DNA of 64,000 nucleotides. It comes from Planctomycetota bacterium (GTDB taxonomy: Bacteria; Planctomycetota; UBA1135; UBA2386). Under the pieces are notes generated by a model. It made no database searches. It was not told where the DNA came from and saw only the letters and a list, made by a program, of their open reading frames with translations. Shown here piece by piece: positions 26,201 through 32,613 of the stretch (position 1 is the stretch's first letter; the number at the start of each line of letters is the position of its first letter). The position numbers and the translations under genes were made by a program. The stretch covers positions 372,001 to 436,000 of the forward strand of contig JACKHZ010000010.1 of assembly GCA_020638735.1 (NCBI GenBank), given 5' to 3'.

Positions 26201-26493
26201 GCGCGCTGCGTCGGCTTCCCGGCCAATTCCGCGGCGATGTCGGCGGCCGTCGTCGTCGTCGTCGGCCGCGGCGCCGGTGCGGAAGGCGGCGCCGGTGCGG
26301 AAGGCCGCGTGGTCGGCATCACCGACGCGGGCCCGCTGGCCGCGGATGGATGGCGCAGCTTCTGCAGGTCGCGCTCGAGCACGCCGACGCGCTGCTGCAG
26401 CGCGGCGTTCTGCCGGTGGGCGATGATGCCCAGGATCGCCCCGACGAACAGGAAGACGACGCCGGTGATCAGCAGCAGGGCGAGCAATTCCAT
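23284..26493 (-). CDS. DUF2339 multi-spanning membrane protein, 1069 aa
   Basis: The start ATG opens a first membrane helix (MELLALLLITGVVFLFVGAI). A short coiled coil (NAALQQRVGVLERDLQKL) and a Pro/Ala/Thr-rich linker of about 130 residues follow, with P-rich runs and DNA tandem repeats. The DUF2339 region begins at about residue 175 with the family motif ALGMRWLTWIGVALLFLGIA followed by FFLKYAYDRDWLG, and continues with about 25 closely spaced hydrophobic helices to the C-terminus. DUF2339 proteins are widespread predicted inner-membrane proteins of unknown function. The final helices are followed by a short Arg-rich tail. The antisense strand also stays open across this gene, but only this frame shows protein-like composition. 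Confidence 0.9.
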   Translation of the reverse strand: MELLALLLITGVVFLFVGAILGIIAHRQNAALQQRVGVLERDLQKLRHPSAASGPASVMPTTRPSAPAPPSAPAPRPTTTTTAADIAAELAGKPTQRAAEPALPPPPTTPPPTTPLDEPRPTAPPPPRPEPAASARVAPPPLPPSASRPEGLGMPTAAPAARSDEHFGSVEKALGMRWLTWIGVALLFLGIAFFLKYAYDRDWLGRYFGPRLRIATSATLALVLAATGWRSLKNGMTALGQGLLGGGQALLYLTVFAAYQPAVMVVDTPLIGATTAFAMMIAVTALGLASAVRLDAIAMAFLAVLGGFATPVLIQTGQDSRDALCAYLLLLDLGVLAVAAWRQWRALDVLAFAGTAVLFGGWWAAWQHAHPQPDATLLWLGVFHVVFLVLPFVQHWRRSTPATAERFVLALANVAWSLAYAATLLHATAPRLLAGGCFGAAVLYAALGVVTARRVGGDVRTRDGFFALAALVATLGLFFLLPTNAITTAWFGEAAVLVWVGYRFAHRTSRRIALLVLGAAMTRTVFVHLPGAAGDAPLLWNEWCVTLLVAGIGLAVFAALHARFATAAAERTLARGAGVLAALWTLGALSAEILRHANGTPTAWWTNGPALTIAWLQCAGALGFLLWTRWRPSTATFAAATVPLLAAGIAVTRAYERYPADALVVLNGACLAGLTIVALLGLAARIARHQHGVDGPRESLLGTAQLALTALATVEAAAFLQRGDHVPGRTTVAQTLVWVWLGLTAAGTGAATTWSSRRVLALTTLPLAAAALGALWLYGRQLDPHLLIANQRFGAGMLAAGAIAALHRHLRRLVSDNAAHQASAMALLGALLFGCCEAVTWANDSCEGRAIGRWAVWLLGATFVLGSAGAAWRAPATGNKSLRAVGLFALVPALLLPLAAYATTWEPRLMFVNPRVLLVAASVATVWMWSRPHGSIGLRRLALIVGLIGVTLEPPTWFLDHVEEPAEAARLARFSITVTWIVAAIVLLVVGFRRDLRMPRLTALTLFVLTAAKVLLVDMSGAQQLYRILAFLLVGVVFVGASWAYHRAERRLAATRDDTSRREDADGTG
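26149..26306. repeat. Tandem repeats in the proline-rich linker of the DUF2339 gene
   Basis: Two direct 15-bp copies of cggcgtcgtcggcgg (26149-26178) and two near-identical 18-bp copies of gcgccggtgcggaaggcg (26271-26306). On the coding strand they encode Pro/Thr- and Pro/Ala-rich segments, so copy-number changes would only alter linker length. Confidence 0.8.
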
Positions 26494-26665
26494 GGGCGGT
26501 TGCCCCGCGGCGGATGCGGTGCGGGGCGCTCGTTGCCGCGGCGTGCGCCAGGCTGTCGCGACGATCGCAGATGCTATTGCCGCCGGTCGTGCAGTCGGAG
26601 CGAATCTGCCCCGATGCACGCAACGTGTGGACGACGTGCGCGAGGCGCTCCACAATGTCGCCCGA

Positions 26666-27469
26666 GTGTCTCCCTCCGCGCGAACCTTGCGCCGCGCCTG
26701 CGCCGCCGCCGCCCTGCTGCTGTCCGGCTGCGCCGGCACCGAGCTGCCGCCGTCGCTTTGGCCACCCGCCGACTTCGTCGTCGAACTGGAGGAGGTCGAG
26801 TTCGTCGGCGAGAGCGTGCACGTGCTGCGCCGCTTCCGCGTCGACGCCGAGGGCCTGGCGATCTACGGCGAATCGACGCGACCGCTGATGCTTCCGGGCA
26901 CGAACGTGAGCCTGCCGGTGTTCGAGCGGTTGTCGGTCTACAGGCTCGAGCCGGCCTGCGTGCGGGCGTTGTCGCGGCGTATCAGCCGCCTCGGCAGCCT
27001 CGAGCTGGAGACGGATCCGACCCCTCCGCTGTCCGGCGATATCGGGTTGGTCGTGCGCTGGCAGGCGTTCCAGGGCCGCGAGCAGCTGACCGGCACCGGG
27101 CGTCTGCACGGCGCGATGGCCGACCTCGTCGTGCTCGTCGCGGCTCACATGCCGCCGGGCGTTCAGCTGCGAACCGAGCTCGGGCGCAAGCCGGTGACGG
27201 TCCTGCGCGGCGTGCCGGAGGTGGCGGATTCCGCAGCGGGGGCCCTTCAGGCCTACCGTCAGCTGCGCGACGCGGGCGAGCGCGGGCCGGACTTCCTGCT
27301 CGAAGGTCTCGCCCTCGCGTGTCGGCAGGACCAGCGGGACGACGCGGCGAAATGGCTCGAAGAGTGGTCGGCCGCGACGTCGCAGCAGCGGGCGCGGGCG
27401 CCCGCGTTCACCGACCAATCCGCGCCACTGCAGCCGTCGCAGCTTCGCGAGCTGCTGCCGCCGCAGTAG
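26666..27469 (+). CDS. Lipoprotein of unknown function, 267 aa
   Basis: Started at a GTG because it opens a lipoprotein signal: Arg-rich n-region (RTLRRACAAAALLLSGCAGT) with lipobox LSGC at about residues 17-20. The mature part begins with a Pro-rich stretch and alternates strands (FVVELEEVEFVGESVHVLRR) with helices; an ALSRRISRLGSLELETD segment and a Gln-rich C-terminus (SQQRARAPAFTDQSAPLQPS) stand out. No domain recognised. It is divergent from the DUF2339 gene by 172 bp and convergent with the DUF2911-like gene by 22 bp. Codon use is typical of the region. Confidence 0.7.
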   Translation: MSPSARTLRRACAAAALLLSGCAGTELPPSLWPPADFVVELEEVEFVGESVHVLRRFRVDAEGLAIYGESTRPLMLPGTNVSLPVFERLSVYRLEPACVRALSRRISRLGSLELETDPTPPLSGDIGLVVRWQAFQGREQLTGTGRLHGAMADLVVLVAAHMPPGVQLRTELGRKPVTVLRGVPEVADSAAGALQAYRQLRDAGERGPDFLLEGLALACRQDQRDDAAKWLEEWSAATSQQRARAPAFTDQSAPLQPSQLRELLPPQ

Positions 27470-27491
27470 GAAGGCGGCAGCGGTGCCGGGC

Positions 27492-28031
27492 TCAGCGGTG
27501 CTCGGCAGGCTTGACCGGCGCGAAGGTCAGCATGCCGGTGTGCGAGCCGAACGACAGGTAGACGCCGGCGCCCTTGTCCTCGGCGTAGAGGCACATCAGC
27601 AGGCGGCCGCTCTCGTGCTCGGAAGCCGCGAGCTCGAGCTTCATCGACAGCGCCTTGTCCTCACCCTTCTGGAAGTTGAGGTGCCAGTGGCAGTCGTCGT
27701 CGATGGTGAAGAACACCTTGTAGTCACCGGCCGGGATGTGCAGCTCGCCGCACTTGACGTCCACCGACGAGGAGAAGCTCGCCAGCGGGCTCTTCGGCGC
27801 CGAGTCGTTGACCATCTTGCGGGCGCCGGCGCCGTTCTCCTTGTCGGCGAGCATCTTCATCATGTTGCCGTCGGCCCAGGTGATGGCCGTGTAGTCGAGC
27901 GACATCTTGGCGGCGCCGGCTTCGACCGACTGCTTGACGGTCGGGGCGCTGCGGTTGGAGCCGCCCATCTTCTGGGCGAACGCGGGGGAGACGAGGGCGA
28001 GGGACAGGGCCAGGGTCAGCAGCTTCTTCAT
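27492..28031 (-). CDS. Secreted DUF2911-like protein, 179 aa
   Basis: The start is decided by a strong AAGGAA ribosome site (28039-28044) 7 bases upstream and by the signal peptide MKKLLTLALSLALVSPAFAQ. The mature domain has a pattern close to DUF2911: MSLDYTAITWADG, then IPAGDYKVFFTIDDDCHWHL with NFQK, LSMKLELAASE and a final GVYLSFGSHTGMLTFAPV. The central IPAGxYxVFxxxDD strand pair is the best match. DUF2911 proteins are small exported beta proteins of unknown role. The family assignment is tentative. One Cys in CGELHIPAG and another in LLMCLYAED might form a disulfide. Confidence 0.75.
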   Translation of the reverse strand: MKKLLTLALSLALVSPAFAQKMGGSNRSAPTVKQSVEAGAAKMSLDYTAITWADGNMMKMLADKENGAGARKMVNDSAPKSPLASFSSSVDVKCGELHIPAGDYKVFFTIDDDCHWHLNFQKGEDKALSMKLELAASEHESGRLLMCLYAEDKGAGVYLSFGSHTGMLTFAPVKPAEHR

Positions 28032-28098
28032 CAGTCGATTCCTTCTGGGGGTTCGTTTGCGAGCGGCAGAGTCTACGCCTTTGGACCCATCCCGGTCC

Positions 28099-29925
28099 TC
28101 AGGTCGCCGAGGATTCCTCGGTCGCATCGATGTGTCGGAGGTGCAGCTCGATCGCCAGCAGCAGGTAGAGGCCGTGGCCGAGGTCGGCGGCGCCACGACG
28201 GTGCCGGTCGAGGACCGCGGCGAGCCCGCCCGGCCGCAGGTGCGGGCGCTGGCAGGTGCGCTGCTCGAGCAGCAAGTCGATCCAGGGAAGGTCGCCGCGG
28301 AACCACTGGTCGAGCGGCACGGCGAACCCGCGCTTGCCGAGCCGCAGCACCTCGGTCGGCAGCTCCCGGCCGAACGCGCCGAGCAGTTCGCGCTTGCCCA
28401 GCTGATCGCGTCGCGTCCCGAACGGGCTGAGGTCCCCTTCGAGGAACGGGCATCGACCCTCGACCCCGGCGGCCATCGTCGCGACGTCGGTCTTCGGCAA
28501 CAGGTCGCGCGGCAGGTAGTGGGCGAGGTCGTCGGTCCGGGCGGCCAGCGCCAGGTCGGGAGGCGCGCCGGTCGGCATCGGCTCGGCGTCGCGCCAGCAG
28601 CGCCGCGCAGCGAGTCGGGGTGCGAGCACCGCGTCGCCGAACCCCGGCGGCGTGACCGCGAGCAGCGCGCGGATCGGGTTGGCGGCGACCATCGCCCGGA
28701 GGTAGCGAGCAGGGGCCCGCATCGACCAACGCGGCGTGAACGGTCGCAGCCACGGCGCGTGTGGCAGCCGGGCCAGCGCCCGGTAGCGGCGGTAGCCGAG
28801 CAGCAGTTCGTCGCCGCCTTCGCCGCCGAGCAGCACGCGCGCGCCGTCGGCAGCGGCGGCGCGCGCCACTGCGTGCGCCGCGAGGATCGACGGGTCGCCG
28901 AGCACCGCGCCGGCGCAGCGGGTCAGGTGCGGCAGCGCGTCGAGCAGTTCGGGGCCGCCGTCGACCTCGTGCAGCTCTAGGCCGGTGCGTGACGCGACCG
29001 CACGTGCGGCGCAGCGCTCGTCGTCGGGGCGACCGTTGGCACGGAACTGGTAGGCCGGCGACCGGCGGCCGAGCTCGCGCATCGCCAGCGCGATGCAACT
29101 GCTGTCGATGCCGCCGGACAGCGCGAGGGCCGGCGGCACTTCGACGTCGAGGCAGCGACCGACCGCCGACAGCAGCTCGCGCCGCAGGGTCGAAGGCGCC
29201 GGCGCGGGCGGCGCGGGTGACTCCGCGGGCAACAGCGGTGTGACCCAGCTCCCGCGGTTCTCGTCGGCGCGCATCGGCGCGCCGCGCACCGGCAGGTGGT
29301 CGAGGCGAAGTCGCGCGCCGAACCGCCGGGCCTTCGCCTCGCACCAACCGAAGCGCAGCAGCTCGGCAACGCGCCGCGTGTCGCACGCCTTCGGCATGCC
29401 GAGGCGCCACAGCGCGGCAGGCGTCGACGCGAAGGCGACCAGTTGCCAGCGTCCGCCGCGGCGCGCGACCAGGCAGCAGAGCGGCTTCTCGGCGAAGCGA
29501 TCCTGGCCGATCACCAGCTCGTCGCGCCCGGTGTCGACGACCGCGTAGGCGTGATGGCCGCGCAGCGTTCCCAGCAGCTCGGGTCGCCGATGCTCGAGCG
29601 CCAGCAGCGGCAGCCAGGCGTCGTTGGGCGGCGGCCGGCGCGCGTCGATGCCGGGCGACACCTCTGCCCAGATGTCGCGGGCGTTGGTGATCGCCCCGTT
29701 CAGCACGCCGACGAAACGGGCGCCGCGCCGCACGACCGGCTGCGTGCTGCGTGGCTGCGTGATCGCCAGCCGCGCGCAGCCGAGCCACCAGCCGCCGGCG
29801 CGCTGCAGGCCCTGGCCGTCGGGGCCGCGCCACGCGAGCGACGCGATCGCCGCGCGCATCGCCGCGTCGGGCGCGAGGCCGCGTTCGAGCAGCCAGTCGT
29901 GACGCGCTCCGGCGATGCCGCACAT
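28099..29925 (-). CDS. asnB: Asparagine synthase (glutamine-hydrolysing)
   Basis: 608 aa. The N-terminal class II glutamine amidotransferase domain begins MCGIAGARHDW with catalytic Cys2 and continues with LAWRGPDGQG and VGVLNGAITNARDIW. The synthetase half has the PP-loop pyrophosphatase motif SGGIDSS at about residues 270-276, then LLGGEGGDELLLGYRRY and DVATMAAGVEGRCPFL, all AsnB marks. It makes Asn from Asp using Gln and ATP in the cytoplasm, or in cell-surface gene sets amidates other substrates. The N-domain is somewhat Arg-rich and lacks the usual long nucleotide-proximal insert, but key residues are kept. It follows inositol-3-phosphate synthase 15 bp downstream on the same strand, so the two are likely cotranscribed. 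Confidence 0.9.
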   Translation of the reverse strand: MCGIAGARHDWLLERGLAPDAAMRAAIASLAWRGPDGQGLQRAGGWWLGCARLAITQPRSTQPVVRRGARFVGVLNGAITNARDIWAEVSPGIDARRPPPNDAWLPLLALEHRRPELLGTLRGHHAYAVVDTGRDELVIGQDRFAEKPLCCLVARRGGRWQLVAFASTPAALWRLGMPKACDTRRVAELLRFGWCEAKARRFGARLRLDHLPVRGAPMRADENRGSWVTPLLPAESPAPPAPAPSTLRRELLSAVGRCLDVEVPPALALSGGIDSSCIALAMRELGRRSPAYQFRANGRPDDERCAARAVASRTGLELHEVDGGPELLDALPHLTRCAGAVLGDPSILAAHAVARAAAADGARVLLGGEGGDELLLGYRRYRALARLPHAPWLRPFTPRWSMRAPARYLRAMVAANPIRALLAVTPPGFGDAVLAPRLAARRCWRDAEPMPTGAPPDLALAARTDDLAHYLPRDLLPKTDVATMAAGVEGRCPFLEGDLSPFGTRRDQLGKRELLGAFGRELPTEVLRLGKRGFAVPLDQWFRGDLPWIDLLLEQRTCQRPHLRPGGLAAVLDRHRRGAADLGHGLYLLLAIELHLRHIDATEESSAT

Positions 29926-29940
29926 GGCCGGCGGCGGCGG

Positions 29941-31185
29941 TCAGGCGCCGCTGCGCACGCGGTCCAGGTAGGCGCGCAGCGCTTCGAACTGCTTGTGCAG
30001 GTCGTGCTCGCCGACGCCGAACGGCTGCTTGAAGAAGCAGGCGAGGTGCGGCATCGGCCCGGCTTCGCCGCGCGCGTGCGCCAGGTCGGCGAAGCGCACC
30101 AGGTCGAGCACCAGCGGCGCGGCGAGGATCGCGTCGCAGCCCTGCCAGGTGAACTGCATCGCCATGCGGAAGCCGAGGAACCCCTCGAAGTGCACGAAGT
30201 CCCACGCCGTCTTGAGGTCGTGCAGCGACGGCACGTAGTCGATGCCGACGTGGGTGTGCAGCGGGTAGCCGAGGATCGACGGCAGCAGCGCGTCCTTGCT
30301 CTCGACCTTGCTGCGCTTGTTGTCGCGGTCGGCGAGCACCTCGCCGTCGCGGTCGCCGAGGATGTTGTAGCCCTGCCACGTGAGCACGCGCAGGTTGCGG
30401 TGGCGGAACATCGGCGCGAGCGCCGACTTGACCAGCGTCTCCCCGGTCTTGCCGTCGCAGCCCATGAACGGGGCGCCGTTCACCTCGAACAGCTCACGGA
30501 TCGCCGGCACCAGCGCCGAGTTGCTCGGCGTGAAGTGCACGAACGGCAGGCCGAGGCTGGCCGCGACGTAGGCGTAGAGCGCGGACGGTCGCACCGCCGA
30601 GGTCTGGTTCTTGTCGAGCGCGCGCTCGAACGCGGTGATCGAACGGTGCGCGGGGCCGAGGCGCAGCAGCGGCTCGGTCGAGGTCAGGTTGACGCAGACG
30701 ACCCGCTCGAGCTTGTGCTTGCGCTGGAAGTCGCGGATGTCGGCCTGCAGGCGCTGCACCTGCGCACGCAGCGAAGCGCGGGCTTCGGCCTTGCCGGTCG
30801 CGAGCTTGGCGGTGGCGAGCTTCTGGATCGTCGCGCCGGCGTTGGCGAGCACGCCGGTGACGACGTTCCTGCTGTCCGCGGCGAGCTCGCGACGGAGCGC
30901 GCGGCGCAGCTCCTCCGGCAGCGTGCCGGTGCGGGCGTCGATCTCGGCGGCGGCGCTGGCGTAGTCCCCGCTGCGGATCTCGTGGCCGCCGAAGACCAGG
31001 TCGCCGAGCGGCGCGAACGGCACACCGCGCGCGACGTCGCTCTCGGTGGTCAGTCCCTGCGGACCGCGCAGCCCGCGGGCGATGGCCCTGGCGCCGACGA
31101 CGACCGTCGTGGCGAGGCCGCCGTAGGCGCCGAACAACCAGACGCCGAGGCGCTGCTTCCGAACCTGCTTTCGTTTCTGGGCCAA
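29941..31185 (-). CDS. ino1: Inositol-3-phosphate synthase
   Basis: 414 aa; converts glucose 6-phosphate to myo-inositol 3-phosphate with NAD, the first step to inositol and inositol lipids. The N-terminal Rossmann loop is GVWLFGAYGGLATTVVVGAR; later marks are VCVNLTSTEPLL, NGAPFMGCDGKTGETLVKSA, NLRVLTWQGYNILGDRDGEV, SKVESKDALLPSILGYPLHTHV and FVHFEGFLGFRMAMQFTWQG, with catalytic Lys residues in the DGKTGETLVK and SKVESKD segments. The start is unclear: no ATG or ribosome site precedes the Rossmann loop; a TTG at 31185 is used here, a GTG at 31224 is possible. It is cotranscribed with asnB and divergent from a GT87 gene. Confidence 0.9.
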   Translation of the reverse strand: MAQKRKQVRKQRLGVWLFGAYGGLATTVVVGARAIARGLRGPQGLTTESDVARGVPFAPLGDLVFGGHEIRSGDYASAAAEIDARTGTLPEELRRALRRELAADSRNVVTGVLANAGATIQKLATAKLATGKAEARASLRAQVQRLQADIRDFQRKHKLERVVCVNLTSTEPLLRLGPAHRSITAFERALDKNQTSAVRPSALYAYVAASLGLPFVHFTPSNSALVPAIRELFEVNGAPFMGCDGKTGETLVKSALAPMFRHRNLRVLTWQGYNILGDRDGEVLADRDNKRSKVESKDALLPSILGYPLHTHVGIDYVPSLHDLKTAWDFVHFEGFLGFRMAMQFTWQGCDAILAAPLVLDLVRFADLAHARGEAGPMPHLACFFKQPFGVGEHDLHKQFEALRAYLDRVRSGA

Positions 31186-31293
31186 TGGAGGGCGGGGGAG
31201 GATACCGGAACGTGCGGAGGGCACCAGTCGGTTCAGTGCGGAGCGTGCGGCGCACCGTGGACACGGCCCGATTGCAGCGCGATAACCGCGCCG

Positions 31294-32613
31294 GTGAAGC
31301 GCTCCCGATGGTGGGTATGGCTGCTGCTCGTCGGTGCGCTGGTCGCCGGCGCGGCGTGGTTCGACGCGCAGCACGCCAAGGGCGACCGCGAGGTCGACGT
31401 CTACGTGCTGGGGGCGCAGCGCATGGTCGCCGGCGACGAGATCTATCGACCCCGGGGGGACGCCAAGCCGTTCACCTACCCGCCGTTCGCCGCGCTCCTG
31501 TTCGTGCCGATCACCTGGTTGCCGTCCGGCTGGCTGCCGGCGGTCTGGTTCGCGGTCAACTTCCTGGTGCTGCTGGCGATGCTGCGCTGGCTGCACCGCT
31601 TTGCCACCGCCGAGGTGCCCGGCCGGGCGCCGCCGCGCGCGGTGTGGTTCTGGCTGCTGACCGGCGTGTTCAGCGGCCACCACGTGCACTCGGTGTTCAC
31701 CAACCAGAGCCACGACCTGCTGATCGCCGGCGCGGTGGCGATGACGGCGGCGGCGTGGTGCCGCGGGCGGGCGGTGGCCGGCGCCTGGGTCGGCCTCGGC
31801 GCGGCGATGAAGGCGACGCCGCTCTTGTTCGTCGGCCTGTTCGGCCAGCGGCTGCGATGGGGGGCGCTGGCGATCATGTTGCTGGCGGTGGCCGTGGCGA
31901 CGCTGGCGCCCGACCTGCTGTTCCCGCGCGCCGACGGACGCAGCTGGGTGGTGGCCTGGTACGAGGTCAACCTGCGCGCGCTGCAGGTCGGCGGCACCGC
32001 CGACGGCGGCGCCTGGGGCGCGCACAGCGTGCTCAACCAGAGCCTCAGCGGGGCGATGCACCGCTGGTTCCGGCCGCTCGAGGCTGGCGGCCAGCCGTTC
32101 ACCCACGGCGAGAACGGCACCGTCATGGTCGCGGAGCTCTCCGTCGGCGCGGTCAAGGCGATCACGCTGGCGTGGTTCGCGGTGGTGCTGGCGGCGCTGT
32201 TCGCGACGGGGCGTTGCGCGGCGCGCGCGCTCCGCGGGCTCGACGGCGATGTCCTGCGCGAAACCATGCGGCGGGTCGCGCTCGGCGAGGTCGGCGCGTT
32301 CGCCTGCGGCATGGTGCTGCTGTCGCCGCAGAGCAGCAAGTCGCACTTCTGCGTGTGGTTGTTCCCGGTCGCGTTCGTCGTCGAGCAGCTGCTGCGCCGT
32401 GGCCGGCGGGACGTCGTGCTGCTGGCGCTGTTCGTGCCGGCGTTCGCGCTCGGCGTCGTCTCCAAGGAGCTCGTCGGCCGCGCCAACGGCGAACTGCTGC
32501 TGGCGTGGGGCAACGTCACCTGGAGCACCGTGCTGCTGCTGCTGGCGACGCTGCGGGGCCTGTGGCTCGAGGCGCGGGACCGCAAGCGGGCAGCGGAGGG
32601 CGGCGCTACCTGA
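31294..32613 (+). CDS. GT87-like polyprenyl-phosphate-dependent mannosyltransferase (GT-C fold)
   Basis: 439 aa from a GTG. About ten membrane helices are evident, starting with VWLLLVGALVAGAAWF. The conserved first periplasmic loop of GT-C enzymes is visible: DREVDVYVLGAQRMVAGDEI followed by PFTYPPFAALLFVP, the YPPF motif typical of the GT87 (DUF2029/PimE-like) family. GKATPL-type LGAAMKATPLLFVGLF and a final cluster of helices follow. Such enzymes transfer mannose or arabinose from a polyprenyl-phosphate carrier outside the inner membrane. Neighbours support glycolipid work: inositol-3-phosphate synthase is divergent 108 bp away and a DPM1-like GT2 lies 7 kb downstream. The 3' end overlaps that of the Ser/Thr kinase by 8 bp. 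Confidence 0.85.
   Translation: MKRSRWWVWLLLVGALVAGAAWFDAQHAKGDREVDVYVLGAQRMVAGDEIYRPRGDAKPFTYPPFAALLFVPITWLPSGWLPAVWFAVNFLVLLAMLRWLHRFATAEVPGRAPPRAVWFWLLTGVFSGHHVHSVFTNQSHDLLIAGAVAMTAAAWCRGRAVAGAWVGLGAAMKATPLLFVGLFGQRLRWGALAIMLLAVAVATLAPDLLFPRADGRSWVVAWYEVNLRALQVGGTADGGAWGAHSVLNQSLSGAMHRWFRPLEAGGQPFTHGENGTVMVAELSVGAVKAITLAWFAVVLAALFATGRCAARALRGLDGDVLRETMRRVALGEVGAFACGMVLLSPQSSKSHFCVWLFPVAFVVEQLLRRGRRDVVLLALFVPAFALGVVSKELVGRANGELLLAWGNVTWSTVLLLLATLRGLWLEARDRKRAAEGGAT

Noticed and set aside
22480..27561. Very long open frames (1,500 residues or more) on both strands across this region
   Set aside because: They are Arg/Ala/Gln-rich or lack protein-like hydrophobic pattern and lie opposite or out of frame to clear genes (PD40 lipoprotein, HTH regulator, DUF2339). 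High GC removes stop codons in unused frames.
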